A DNA stretch of 64,000 nt from Dendrocalamus latiflorus (lineage: Eukaryota > Streptophyta > Magnoliopsida > Poales > Poaceae). The stretch spans positions 12,551,075-12,615,074 of the forward strand of contig CM029617.1 in the NCBI GenBank assembly GCA_017311315.1. Reading direction: 5' to 3'. Position 1 is the first letter of the stretch; every line of letters begins with the position of its first letter. The notes beneath the pieces were generated by a model that saw only the letters and a list, made by a program, of their open reading frames with translations, made no database searches and had not been told where the DNA came from. The translations under genes were made by a program, and so were the position numbers. Shown here piece by piece: positions 32,432 to 44,527 of the stretch.

Positions 32432-34249
32432 ATGGATGACCGTGAGTGGATGTACACGGGCCGCTCAACTCAGGGTTTGTTGTCCGATGAATGGATTGAG
32501 AAGACCGATGCTTTCTTGGAACTAGCATTTGCCAAGGTTAAAGGAGCGCGTGCCACTTGGTGTCCCTGCAGCAGATGTGCAAAAACGCAGATGTGCAAGC
32601 AGGTGATCACAAACGCCATGTCAATGGCATCCTGGGTCTTTTGTGCAGGCTACACTTCCCTGGCTTGGTTGCGTTTGGCAGAGGGCAGGAGCCGGCCTAC
32701 ACGTGGGACCACTACGTCGCCTTCCCCGATTTACCAGATTGGGACGGCAGGGTATTCGCCAACAAGGCGGCGCGGGTGATGGCCGAGCTGTGGGTAAGTC
32801 TTCCTCGCACTACATTGCTCAATACATCGCATTCATTGGACATTCTTGAAATAATAACTGGATACATCGCGTCTATATGCAGGATTTCTTCAGATGCCAG
32901 GAGGGATATGAGGCCAAGGCGGCTAGTGTGGCTCACGAAGCCTGTTATAAACTCGTGAAGGACATGCATTACGAGGCGCGCGTCCAGGCCATCGTAACAT
33001 ACAACGCTACCTACCTTGGAGTGAAGATCAACAAAACTCAAGCAAGAAACATGAGGCTGACCCAGGAAGAATACATGCAGGTAAATATAGAACATTAATA
33101 CTGATTTTTTCTGAGATTAAGTACGCTTAATTTGATCTTCTTATATGTCATATACTTGATGACGTGTAGGTGCCTCCGTGGTGGTGCGCCCAGCATCTCC
33201 AGTGCTGGGCACAGATGGTGGACAAGTGGTGCGCCGCCGAGTGGGAGGAGACGCACAACGCTTGCCGGGAGCGGCGTTTGATGATGCCAGGTGCACCACA
33301 CCATCAAGGCAACCGTAGCCTCGACGAATTCGCAGCTACATGGGTACGCGAATTCATTTCTTTATTATAACGCTCAATTCTGCATAATTTCTAATCATCT
33401 TGCTGTTTTTTTCGCAGTCGTCGTCACATGGTGGCCAGCCTTGCTCCCAGTTCAAGGCATGGGCTTTTGGCCCACAAGGGCAAGGCGACGTCCGACGTCG
33501 ACTACAACCCGGAGGACCCGCCCTCGGTGTACAGCAATGCGACCGTCCACAGCCGCCTCAGTGAGTACACATCGGTGGCAAGGGCGGTCCATGGGCCAGA
33601 GTACGATCCGAGCACCCAGGACCTTGATGGAGAAGTCATCATGAGGGTGGGAGGAGGCAAGAAGCATGGGCGGTACTGGATTGGCGATAGCACACTCGAC
33701 ACGGCCACTCTCTCCCAGATTCGAGCAAGGAGCACGAGCTCAAGCCCGGCCATACGCCCACGGCCGGACACTGCACAGTCCCGAATGGAGGCACTCCAGG
33801 TTATTTCTGTTTTATTCGTCGTTCATTAATTTTTACATACCTTTGCTTTGCATTGTAACATTGGGGTGAAATATTGTAGGCCCAGCTGGAAGAAGAGAAG
33901 AGGCTACGGGAGGAGATGGCGGCGAGGATGGAGGCCGATCGGCAGAGGAATGAGGCCGAGCGGCAGAGGATGGAGCAGATGTTTCAGTGGATGCAAAGTC
34001 TTGGCAAGAGGATGGGTCAACCTCTGCCACCGGAGCTATTCCCTCCTCCACCTCCTCCTGCAGCTACTCCTGTGAGTTTGCCTTCTCTACCTTGAGCTCT
34101 TTACTTACCATGTTTATTGCTTGTGCTTTGCTTTACCTTAAATCTTGTCTCACACATGCAATCTCTTCTCCTTTGTGCAGAATCAATCGGCGGCTTCGAA
34201 TGATGTGCCTCATGACTCATCACATCAGTCGGGGTGGCCAACTTGGTGA
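32432..34249 (+). pseudogene. Transposase_24-like gene of the GCCGAGTG CACTA element
   Basis: This is a six-exon gene read by eye: 32432-32793, 32883-33080, 33170-33343, 33418-33799, 33880-34071, 34181-34249. Every intron has GT..AG ends, with good donors at gtaagt, gtaaat and gtgagt. Exon 1 begins like a transposase-associated domain (MDDREWMYTGR, CPCSRC) but changes frame at about 32600-32650. Exons 2-3 match the Ptta/En/Spm Transposase_24 type (MRLTQEEYMQVPPWWCAQHLQCWAQMVDKWC). Exon 4 has the family phrase DLDGEVIMRVGGGKKHGRYW, and exon 5 is a predicted coiled coil (EEEKRLREEMAARMEADRQR). The C-terminus is SGWPTW-stop. One extra G near 33470 shifts frame inside exon 4. The protein's role is probably DNA binding, not catalysis. 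Confidence 0.78.
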
Positions 34250-34255
34250 ATGATA

Positions 34256-34512
34256 CTTGTGGTGATTACTTGTGGACTATATGTGCTATGTGATATTGTG
34301 ACTTGTGATATGTGAAATATTGTGACTATATGTGATATTGTGACTTGTGATATGTGATATATTGTGACTTGTGGTGATATATGTGATATATTGTGACTTG
34401 TGGTGATATATGTGATATATTGTGGACTATATGTGATATATGTGATTACTTGTGGATTACTTGTGGACTATATGTGATTACTTGTTGATATACTGTGATA
34501 TATTGTGACTTG
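34256..34512. repeat. gtgatat(at)tgtgacttgtg minisatellite
   Basis: Irregular tandem copies of tgtgatatattgtgactt/gtgg begin seven bases after the stop codon of the Transposase_24-like gene, so they form its 3' UTR. Confidence 0.85.
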
Positions 34513-34557
34513 TTTGAGTGGGGTGCAATAAACAATTAAAATAGGCAGTTTTTGGCC

Positions 34558-35105
34558 ACTTTGCCGTGTGCTACACTCGGCAAAGGGAGGCTTTGCCGAG
34601 TGTCATGGTAAAAACACTCGACAAAGTAACGTTTCTGGGCATTCTGGGAACATACTTTGCCGAGTGTTTTGATTTTGCCGTGTGTCATCGTAAAAACACT
34701 CGGCAAAGTAACGTTTCTGGGCATTCTGGGAACATACTTTGCCGAGTGTCATGGTAAAAACACTCGGCAAACGTTTCGTCTTTGCCGAGTGTCTTTACCA
34801 TGACACTCGGCAAAGCTTAATAATTTGCCGAGTGTCATTACCACGACACTCGGCAAATCGGAAAAATTTGCCGAGTGCCATTCCGTCCTGGCACTCGGCA
34901 AACGACGCCGTCACCGTGTTCTCACCGTCCACTGACCTTTTTTTGCCGAGGGTCGTTTCGGCACTCGGCAAAGCCTTTGCCGAGTGCTCGATGAAAAGCT
35001 CTCGGCAAAGAGCTCTTTGCCGTCAGAATCTATGCCGTGTGAGATATGCCGTGGGTGGCACTCGGCAAAGCCGTTGCCGAGTGTTTCTCGTGGCACTCGG
35101 CAAAG
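34558..35105. repeat. right terminal array, GCCGAGTG CACTA
   Basis: About twenty TTTGCCGAGTG/CACTCGGCAAA motifs in inverted pairs. A block of about 110 bp (tttgccgtgtg.. to gggaacatac) is duplicated at about 34630-34740. Confidence 0.92.
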
Positions 35106-35123
35106 CTGCTGAGCCCGGTAGTG

Positions 35124-35464
35124 ATGGCTTGTTTAAACACATGTTTATAAATCTTCTAAAGAGTATATTATTTAATTGATACATATGAGGCACCCAGCTG
35201 GTCGGGACATGGGATTAAATACTTACAAAAAGTAATATATTATAATATCCTCGTCAGCTAACCCCAAATTTTAAGCGAAGCTATTCACCTAAACATGAAG
35301 GAGACCTTTGTGTTGTGAACTAGTAGCTTACAACCGGTGTTAAGCCAACCGTAATGAATTGGTTGGGGGGATTACCTTCAGTCGGGGTTATGCAATAACA
35401 ATTTCTAATTTGTCCCAAAATCCGTATGTAATCATCGATAAGTAACGGTGAAAAAGGTAGTGGG
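35124..35464. other. short gene-free spacer
   Basis: AT-rich DNA between the CACTA TSD and the copia TSD; nothing recognised. Confidence 0.5.
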
Positions 35465-35695
35465 TGTTAAGGAACTGTCACTAGCAGATCCAGTCTTAGC
35501 GATTCCATCTATACAAGAGAGATGAATTAATCACAGAATAATACAAGATAATTAAAGAATTGGACAGAAAGAGGTGACAGACTTCTTCTTTATTGCTTTC
35601 TCTTTCTAAAAGTATAAGTGATGACAATCGGAACCCCTATTTATAGACTACATGATGAGGTGTCCACCATGAGCCAAGGCCAAGGTTTCCCAACA
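35465..35695 (-). repeat. 3' LTR of the deleted copia element
   Basis: Starts TGTTAAGGAAC and ends GGTTTCCCAACA on the plus strand. It is similar to 38886-39088 along its whole length with scattered differences. Confidence 0.85.
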
Positions 35696-35923
35696 CTCCC
35701 CTTTAGGCACTCATCTGACATGTTCATGCCTCACCAGACGGTCTAGTAGTTAATTTCTTGTCGAACATGTGGGGTACACAAAATTTTCTTGATTCGAGAA
35801 ATTCTTTACATCGATATTATGTCCCTGTAAATTGTTAATTATATTTCTCATCATCCTAAGACTTGGATGACCTAATCTATCATGACAGAGACAAAAGAGT
35901 TCAGAGCTGCAGGTGCCTTAATA

Positions 35924-37600
35924 TTAGTGTAGTAGCCCAGTCTCAACTAAAGGAAGTCTTTCTAATACCCTATTTTCATTTGCTTTACGCTTTGTAATAA
36001 GCAGATATTCCTTACCATACTCTTCTTCTGTTTCAACATGGAAACCATTAGCGTGAATATCCTTGAAACTTAGAAGAATTCTAGTCGATTCTGGGTACAA
36101 TAAGGCTTCTTGAATTATCAATGTTTTACCTATTGGGAGTATAATTGTGGCTCTTTCTGAGCCAATTATACAAGCATCGCTACCGGTGATTTTTGTAAGG
36201 CTGCCAACATTCTTGCTAATCGATTGAAAGAATTTTGTCTCTCTCAAGACTGTATTCGTTGTGCTACTGTCAGCTAAGCATACTTCCTCCATAGGGTGCC
36301 ACACGCATTCTAATATAAAGTGCTTTATTAATATGTATTAGAAAATAATCAACACATAAATAAAATACTTCAAATATCAGAACATAGCATACCATTATTG
36401 ACTGAATAAATGAATGAATGAATTAATATCATCCAACCATCATGAGAAAATTGTTTGAGTACCATCAATGCAAAGTCTAACTTATTCCTTCCACATATGA
36501 AATAAATGACAATTAAAGTCTAAATGCATTATGTGCATTAGACTGAATCTGCTAAGAAACCAGAGACTTCACCTGCTATCTTCTCAGGGGTGAGATGCTC
36601 TTCCTGGGAAATCATGGCGGCGGTAGCTGCAAAGTCAAGCGAGGGTGCTGCTGCAGGAGTGGAATCAACCTCCATTGGTGCAGGTAGCTGTTCAGAATTA
36701 TCCCTCTCAATGAAGGTAAAGTGGGTTTTATGTTGCCCTTTGCCACCCTTCTTCTTCTTGGCCTGGAAGGCATCGACAACATGTCGCGGCTCTTTATAGA
36801 TCCACGACTAGTGTCCCCACTTGCCATACTTGTAGCAGGTTTGGTCTTGCTGACCATAAGGCTTGTCGTCCCGCTTTGGTTTGCTGGTCTTATTTTTCTG
36901 TGGAGCATGTGGTTTGCCTTTCTGGGCTGCAGCGTTGCCCTTCCTTCCTCTTTTCTTTATTATAGGCTTCCGCACCTTATAGCTCCCAGGGTTAGCCTCA
37001 CGGCCACCAGAGCTCCCAGATGGCTGTGCGATAAAGTTCTTACAGAGAACTTCATCTTGAGCCTCTGTAGCCTACATAATATCAATCAATTCAACATATT
37101 CCTTGTAGCCATCTTGACGATAGTTGTGCGCGGATTGCACTACATTAGGGTGGAAGGTGGAGAGGGTCTTCTCAATCTTTTGCTCATCTGTGACCTGCCT
37201 GCCATAGAGTTGAAGATTGGTACAAATTCTGTGCAGAGCAGACTTGTACTCTCCAACCATCTTGAAATCAGCAAACCTCAGTTGGATCCATTCTTGCTTT
37301 TCCTGAGGAAGAATGGTGTAGTTTTGATTCTCAAACTGCTTCTTTAGTGTAGTCCATAAGGCTAGCATGCTCTTCTCTGCCATGTACTCATTCTTGAGAG
37401 TGAGATAGAGGTGGTGTCTAAGAAAATGAAGTGCCTGATCATTTTCCTCAGGTGTGGGTTTGGCATCTTCCGATGTGCCAATCCCAATAGCAGCGCGAAG
37501 CTTCTTGGCTCTAAGTACAATATCGACATCAGAAGCCCAAGTCTAAGTAATTTTGGCCATGCTGGGCCAGCTTCTCGAACTCCCAGGTCGTGATGCCTGT
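35924..37600 (-). pseudogene. copia gag-protease remnant
   Basis: 37383-37072 encodes a copia gag segment (MLALWTTLKKQFENQNY, then FADFKMVGEYKSALHRICTNLQLYG and TLSTFHPNVVQSAHNYR). About 36850-36600 has a degenerate zinc knuckle (CYKYGKWGH followed by a stop). 36304-35924 covers the protease neighbourhood (EEVCLADSSTTNTVLR) and the gag-pre-integrase start (SFKDIHANGFHVETE). Frame changes and stops separate these blocks, and integrase and reverse transcriptase are absent. Confidence 0.85.
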
Positions 37601-38885
37601 TATCTATATGTGCATGAAAGGAATATACAACTTTACTGCAGCTAAATATGTATGAAATAAATTGGACAATGGTACAAAAAGGGCTCTCGTAATGTTCTGG
37701 AATTTTCTATCCATTTTCTATAATTTTACTGTTAATTTCAGTGATTAAAGGCAATTTAAATAACTATGATTAATCAAAACAACAAATACATACAGAAAAA
37801 TATAGAAAGTAATAATAATAGTGCTAAACATGCTTCAAATGCTAAAAAGAATTCAAAATTTGAATTCTCGAGGCTCTTTCATGCTTGAATATGAATTTTC
37901 AGTGAATTTTACAATTTCCGAGGGCTTATTTGCTAATTTTCAATTCTGAGAAATTTTTTTGCTCAATTTGCTAATGTTTCAGGGGCTTACCTGCAAAATC
38001 ACCACTGGCTGATTTTTTTGTTTGGGCCGAAATTGGGCCGCTCAGCCTATTTCATCGCCGGACCACTCATCTGGTGGCTAGGGTTTCAGCCTTCCCATGG
38101 TGGCACCAGGTGTCGCTCAGCATGGGAGCTGGCGGTCGAGGTATCGGTAGCCCGTGTGGGGGCGCGTAACGTGGGAGCCGGTAACTGAGGTGGCGGTGGC
38201 CCGTGCGTCAGCTCGCAACCATGTGGGGTGACGGTGGCTGCCATACAGGGCTGAGTGGTGGTGCTCATGCGGAGCGGCCATGTGGAGGTGCCTGACGCAG
38301 CGTGGCCGTGCGGGGCCGTAGACGGCGCCGCGCCATGCTGGGTGAGCGGTGGCGGCGTGTGCAATTCCGAGCTGGCATTGGCGCATGGCGACTCTACCTC
38401 GGTGTTGTGCGGCGGCGATTCGGCGTGGCTGCAAGCCAGCATAGCGGCAGTCCGACGCGTGTTGTGGGCCGGCGCAACGGGTGACGCACGACGAGATGCG
38501 GTGGCTTAGGTAGCGCATGCGGGCGCACGGCAGCGGCTTGGGCGGCATGGCTACGGGTTGACAACTGCTGGAGCTCCGGCGATGGCGGCCTTGCCCTGGG
38601 CCAGAGTCGGTGCACGACGGCGTGGTCATGTTCGGGAGATGACAGCCCAATGATTTTTCTCTCTTTTTTTTTCAATCTACATATACTATTTCATATAATC
38701 TACCGATCAATATTGTGCCCGTGAGTTCATGTCTACTCGCGGTAGATTAGAGCGGATTTGCACTGTAGAAAATAATCTAGAAAATAAAATTTGTGGAATT
38801 TTAAAGCGATCTAGATAGACATGTCAATCTACGAGTGATTCGACGATTACTTTTCGATCCACCAGAGCGATTTGTATTGATAACG

Positions 38886-39088
38886 TATTGAGGAACCGTC
38901 ACTGGTGAGTCCAATCCAAGCGATTCCTCCTATATAAGAGAATATAAGAATTGAACACAGAGAGATAAGAGGCTCCTTCTTTATTGCTTTCTCTTTTCAA
39001 AAGGTACTAGTGATAACAATTAAGACCCCTATTTATAGAATGCATGGTGAGATGTCTACCATAGGCCAAAGCCTAGGTTTCCCAAACA
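38886..39088 (-). repeat. 5' LTR of the deleted copia element
   Basis: Partner of 35465-35695. The outer end is CCCAAACA, followed by atggg. The inner side is followed on the element strand by a decayed primer-binding site (ttatcaatacaaatcgctc instead of TGGTATCAGAGC). Confidence 0.82.
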
Positions 39089-39299
39089 ATGGGAAGAGTT
39101 ACCCTTTCTTGAAGTCTGCCGTACAGAAAATAGCCAATATGAACTGTAATTCCTGTTCCGAACGTGGGAAGTTACAACTCAAACCGCTGTAAATAGAGAT
39201 GGTGGGTGAATTTCTACCACTTAATCTAAACCGCCATAAGTCCTTATCAGATCTTAGAACTTTCTCGAGAATTCTTCAACCGGTCCTTGCTCAAGTCGA

Positions 39300-39860
39300 T
39301 ATAATCTCAGTCAAAGGTGAAGAGTGTTGAAGAGACTCGGGGTCCATCTTCGGTTGATGAAGACAAGATCCAAGCCCTTGCTGATGCAGGACTCCTTGAT
39401 CCTAAGACGATTCTCGCGTGGGAAGCGCCAGATAATGTGGTGGAACCGAATCCGCTGGATGGGTTCACTTAGCTGTTCTCGAGTACTATGGATTAGAGCA
39501 CATTCATCTATGCCCTAATCCTTAAATCTTCCTTAGTGTTTTTGCTCACTTATGCGAGGCATATCTGGGAATTATGCCTTCGGTAAAATTGTTTAACGTT
39601 TTCTATGTCCAAATGTGAATCAAACATTGGATGCATTCACTTTTGCTTCGTCATGGGAGGAAATCCTTGTACCCTCCGATTCCTGGTCTGCTTTCTTGGG
39701 ACGGATACTCCAAGGAATGGTTCTATCTTAGGCTTTCGGTCGACACACCAATGTGTTAATCCAGGAAATGACCACAGGAGTCACAGATGTGAAAAAAAAA
39801 ACAAGTATTGAGACTCCTAAGGTGATGTTGGTCGTTATGCAGATTGTCAATCTTTTAGAT
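39300..39860 (+). pseudogene. gypsy-type gag remnant
   Basis: Frames with several stops encode the plant 'putative gypsy type transposon' N-terminal region: ALADAGLLDPKTILAW..PLDGFT, then LEYYGLEHIHLCPN, then VFAHLCEAYLGIMPSVKLF. It is an old fragment cut off on the left by the copia insertion and on the right by a degenerate LTR beginning near 39888. Confidence 0.7.
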
Positions 39861-40974
39861 GACAATTTGATCGGATGGCATATAATTTAGGATTGGTATA
39901 AGACCGAAGAGACTGATTAGAGGGGGAGAGGGTGAATAGACGGTTTTAAATTTCTTCTGGTTAAATCCAAGTTTATAATGTAAAAACGTAAATCGATTTA
40001 GTTTAGTACAAATAAGGCATAAATTAATTAGGTTCACCTAAATGCACCAATAACCTAAGTCTATGTCAAAGATTTACGTTCCTAGGTTGATAAGCAATCA
40101 ATTTAATTCTATAAATGTAAATTATTTGAATGCAAATTAAGCACAAGAAAACAAACCATAACGATACAATTTCTTTTTACTGTGGTGTTCGGAGACTTAC
40201 CAGTCTCCCCTAGTCCACGTTGAGGTAAGCACAAACTGATTGGATCGGCTCCATGAATTAAGCCTTCCACCCCAAATCGACTAGTGGTAGCTCTTTCCCA
40301 CTCAGGGTAGGTGAGCTCCAACCTACACAACACACTGAGACTTCTCACAATCTTCTTTGAGAAGATCACCATATATGACGCCTCCAACGCCATCTAGGAG
40401 TCAGCAACCTCCAAGAATAACAAGTTAAGTCCTTGCCTGACTCTCACCACGTGCAATAAATGCACAAGCTTAAGTGGATATGAAATCTATCTCTAGATAC
40501 AACACAAGCAATCTTACAAGATGCAACACATATACAATTGAGAGAGAAACCTCACACTAACTCAAGAGAGTAAAATGGATTGCTAAAGATCTTACCCCAA
40601 TCAGCCACAAGGGAGTATTTATACCCCACACAACGAAACTAACTATCGGGGACAAAAACCAGCAAATCTGATAGTACCACCATTATATGGCTGGTACTAC
40701 CGCTTACCTCGTAACGGTCAGAAAACTAGCAGTTACAGAATGGAATTGGTAGTACCGCTAACCACTGTCTGGCACTACCACAACGCAGTAGTACTACTCG
40801 ACACATGCAGAACAACCATTTTTTGGGGGAGGAGAAGACTCCCAAAAAGGCATCTCTCCGGAAAAATGTAGCATTACATAAGCGGTCGTACCGCAACTCC
40901 AGTCATATTGCTAACATAGTGCCGGTAGTACCGTAGGCAGGTTGGACCGCTCACACAGAGTTGGTACCACTGAT

Positions 40975-41325
40975 CGTCGACCACACTGGTCTTCGACCAC
41001 GTTGATTGCTTCGATCACATATGTCTCTGACCACGCTGGTCTTCGTACACGCCGATCTTCGACCATGTTGTTTGGTTCGACCACATATATCTCTGACCAC
41101 GTTGGTCTCCAACCACGCTGATCTACGACTATGTTGGTTTTGACCACACAGGTCTCCAACCACGTCAATCTTCAACCACGTTAATCTTCAATCACGTTGG
41201 TTTCAACCACATTGGTTTCGACCACCACATCGATCTTCGACCACGTCAATTTTTGACCACACAGGTCTTCGCCACATTATTTTTCAACCACATTGGTCTT
41301 CAACCACACAGATCTTTGATCACCA
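40975..41325. repeat. 16-bp minisatellite (ACCACGTTGGTCTTCG)
   Basis: About twenty-two diverged head-to-tail copies of a 16-bp unit such as accacgttggtcttcg, accacgctgatctacg and accacacaggtcttcg, with occasional 2-3 bp expansions. Confidence 0.9.
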
Positions 41326-41429
41326 ACAAATGCGGTGGTTCCATGATCCAAACACCGGTAGTATCGCCTAATGGTAGTTCTGTTAGAAACACATCGGTAG
41401 TTTTGATTTTCCTAAAAAGTGTATATACT

Positions 41430-41812
41430 TCAACAAATTTTGCAAAACACATTTGCAAATTATAATATCATGCACACAAGGATCAAACCATGATTTCCAC
41501 CAAGTTGCAAAACACATTTGCACACTTTCAGAATCATGACACAAGGATTAGATACATAGACTCAACTTGTTAGCAAAACACATTCGCAAACCTAAGTCAC
41601 ATACTACAAGGATTATATATAAGTTTCGACCATTTGCAAAACACATTTATAAATATAAGCCTCATACCACGAGGAGTAGGAAACATGAACTTCAAACACA
41701 TGCAAAATACATTCGCAATGTATAGTCCCATGTTATAAGGATTCAACACATGAGCCTCAACTATTTACAAAACACATTCATAAATAATAGCATCATGCCA
41801 CAGAGAGCTAGA
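41430..41812. repeat. tandem repeat of about 60-68 bp (gcaaaacacattcgcaaa)
   Basis: Six diverged units, each with gcaaaacacatttgcaaa, then a catcatgccacaaggatt-like phrase and aacatgaacttcaac. Confidence 0.82.
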
Positions 41813-42403
41813 GCAAGTGAGATTGAGCTATCAAAATATGATGAGACTCAAGTTACTAGACAAGACCCCTCTTAATAGAACAACAATCCTATACTAGTAA
41901 TCCCGTCTCTCAACCATATATCAAGACCAGTAAAAGCTTAGGAACATATTCTTAGTCCTAGCTAGTTATACTTTTGCCTTAAGCATCCTCTTGAAGCTTG
42001 ATGACACACATCTTCACTTCAAGTCCGGGTGATTGTCTTGATATGCATCAACTCATGATGTATCCTTCACTTGAACTCTATCAATATATGATGGGTCTTC
42101 TCTTGATTTGACGATCAACTCATGATCATCTTCTTTTAGGAATATTGATCAATTTCTCTTCGGGATCTTGATCAACTCATGATCATCTCCATTTCTTGAT
42201 GGCTTTCAACTCATGAAGCCATTTTCTATTCTGTATCTTGACTTGATGATCTTCAACACATGAAGTCATCCCACGTCATCCTTATTCGTGGAACCTAATA
42301 TATTCATCCAACTCATGAAAAATATTAATCCACAAATCAATTGCCATTAATTACCAAAACTTCACCATTAACTTATCATCGAGGGACTAGATTCTATAAT
42401 GTT

Positions 42404-43256
42404 CCCTTTTGGTAATTCATAACAATCTCAATAAATAATGAGATAGAAAATGATTTACGAGTGTACAACATATACACAACAATTGTATACTCTAGGATAC
42501 GCTTCCTACGCAATTAACTAATTTGAATGGAAGTGTTTGTCTTTGAGATTAATTACTAGTAATGCTATACATCCGGTTGTTATTAACCATCCAATCATTA
42601 ACATATAATGAGGGAATTAGATAATGAAGAAATTAGATGACAACCCGATTGCAAATGATTGAGTTTCAATCAATCAAGAGTATATATGAACTACACAAGC
42701 TATATATACTCAACGTATATGTTTCAAAATAAAGATCCTTAATATGTGGAAAAAAGAAATATGGATCAATACTAAATGAAACCATAAAATACAGAGTGAG
42801 CTCCCCTAAATGTGTGCATACGATAATGTGTAATAAAAACATATGTACATATTCAAATTAGTCTTTTGGTGGGGTCTAACCTATATTTTAGATCCGAGGA
42901 ATACAATGAGATATATAAGAAATATGATATCGAATGCATACCTCTATGATTATTACCTTTACATCCAAATGGTACTAGACAATGTAATATTTCAACAAAC
43001 AAGTTAGTCCCATATCTAGATTTGTCATTTAATCATACATTTGGATGTGAGGAGTGCAACATGATATAAGAATAAGATATCAAATGCATACCTCTATGAT
43101 TTTTATCTTTTCATCCAAAATTAGACTAAGAAATATCATAATCAATAAATGAGTTAGTCTCACATTTGCATTTGTCATTAATCACATCCAAATAAGACTA
43201 GACAATATTATAGTTGATAAATAAGTTAGTCTCATAATTGTATTTATCATTATCAC
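42404..43256. repeat. AT-rich region with diverged tandem repeats of about 170 bp
   Basis: 42885-43256 holds two and a half units containing gatatcaaatgcatacctct, atgatttttatcttttcatc and gttagtctcatatttg-like phrases. The rest is AT-rich with no gene and is probably the decayed interior of the element ending in unit A. Confidence 0.6.
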
Positions 43257-43499
43257 CAAAACTAACTTAATGGGGCTTGAACTTACAACTGGGTTGTGCA
43301 ACACATTACCCCTCTGAAGCTAAGTGATCATCCCACATGGAGATATCAAGGTTTGGATGATCCAACCAGAGATTCCCCTGAGGGTAAATTTCATTGGTTT
43401 TTAATAATCTTTCGCACTATTTTGTAGTTTTTAAGCCTTATCTATATTTTTATTGTTGTTGCTCTTTCTAAAGATGAAATCAATCAAGATACGAAAATT

Positions 43500-43846
43500 T
43501 TAACCGGTTTCTTGACTTGGCCTACAAAGCCCATCCAATGGTTATTTACGATATTGAGGATGAGTATGAATGATTTGCCAGAACATTGGTAGGTATTTTT
43601 CATCAACCATTTGATATAATCTTTGTTCTTATTATATACCAACAGATGGTTTATGGTTCAATACTTACATGCAGTTCACTTCAATCCTGATGAGAAGAAA
43701 AGGAAAAAAAGAGAAGAACTGCTTCTCCCTCTCTTCCAAAAAAATCGAGGTGAAGAGGAGGATAAAACTCTCCATGTAATAAAGAAACGTTGGTTGGCAA
43801 AATTTGCTTCTCGAACTGATGAAGGAGAAAAGGATTATTCCTCCGA
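43500..43846 (+). pseudogene. exon fragment of an unrecognised gene, cut by the CACTA insertion
   Basis: A frame ends with FNPDEKKRKKREELLLPLFQ, then KTLHVIKKRWLAKFASRTDE, and stops exactly at a strong donor site (GA|GTAAGTGATA, 43846/43847). Sixteen bases into that intron lies the 15.7-kb CACTA element. A possible acceptor (ccaacag, about 43640-43648) begins the exon. An upstream frame near 43500-43580 (FLDLAYKAHPMVIYDIEDEYE) may be the preceding exon but holds a stop. I do not recognise the family; it could be host or transposon sequence. Confidence 0.4.
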
Positions 43847-43879
43847 GTAAGTGATAAAGAGATACTACTACAAAGAAGG

Positions 43880-44170
43880 CTATACTGGACGCCTCATCAC
43901 AGATGGGCCCCTGAATTCATCAGTGTTGCAATTATCATAAATAGTTTTACATGCATGACTATTTATGTCAGTAGCGATGGATAGAACTATCTGTGGTACA
44001 TAATTATCACAGATTCATATTAGCAACCGTCCGTGAATTTTCACAAATGGTTCTAATAAATAACTATCTATGAAGTCTCCCATTATCACAGATAGTTCTT
44101 GTTAAAAATACAGATCACAGATGGTTCTTAATACAAACCGTCTGTGATAAATAATATTATATATGGTTTG
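43880..44170. repeat. left terminal array of the 15.7-kb CACTA
   Basis: Degenerate ATCACAGATGGTT/AACCGTCTGTGAT motifs, about ten copies, next to the left terminus. Confidence 0.82.
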
Positions 44171-44435
44171 TGGTTGGAAGTGTCTGCCATACATCGTGTT
44201 ATTAAATACCTCATCAGGCAAGTCCCGATAGATCTGTCTACTCTGCATTACGCTGCTTTGAAGGAGGCGGCTTACTTTGGGTAGTTTGGTGAAAGCATAT
44301 TGCAGATTTGCAAGTGTGCTTGTAAATCGATTTGTTCTTGGTGATTTGAGGTTAGTATTTGTTTCTAATTATATGCATTATAATAAATAAAAATGATAGC
44401 TATGTTTAGAATAGATCACTAAATATATTCTAACT

Positions 44436-44437
<2 letters not shown>

Positions 44438-44527
<90 letters not shown>

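Larger units (their letters stand above)
28722..35123 (+). mobile_element. CACTA element of the GCCGAGTG family
   Basis: The left end is CACTACCAGAAAG (28722) and the right end is the inverse of CACTACCGGGCT (ending 35123). A perfect TSD atg occurs at 28719-28721 and 35124-35126. The subterminal arrays are TTTGCCGAGTG/CACTCGGCAAA pairs. At 6.4 kb it carries one multi-exon gene (32432-34249) but no TNP2 catalytic transposase, so it is non-autonomous. It belongs to a different subfamily from the CAGACGGTT elements elsewhere in the window. Confidence 0.93.
35465..39088 (-). mobile_element. deleted Ty1/copia element with both LTRs
   Basis: LTR-like ends of about 231 bp (35465-35695) and 203 bp (38886-39088) share GAGGAAC.GTCAC, the phrase ctccttctttattgctttctctt, and the end GGTTTCCCAA.CA. 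Flanks gtggg (35460-35464) and atggg (39089-39093) are a likely 5-bp TSD with one change. On the minus strand the order is LTR, degenerate primer site, GC-rich leader (38640-38090), gag, zinc knuckle and part of the protease, then the 3' LTR. Integrase and reverse transcriptase are missing, so the element is non-autonomous. Confidence 0.87.
39888..42403 (-). repeat. degenerate LTR-like repeat (unit A)
   Basis: It shares its organisation with the solo LTR at 46125-47719: a TAGGAT...GATTAGAGGGGGAG..GTGAATAG edge, a gtgttcgg.gacttaccggtctcc-like stretch, many ggtagtaccgc motifs, and an ATTAATTACCAAAAC..GGG.CTAGAT other edge. Just beyond 42403, cccttttggtaattcataacaatctc read on the minus strand looks like a polypurine tract, so this would be the 3' LTR of a minus-strand element whose body has decayed. 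The outer ends are approximate. Confidence 0.6.
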
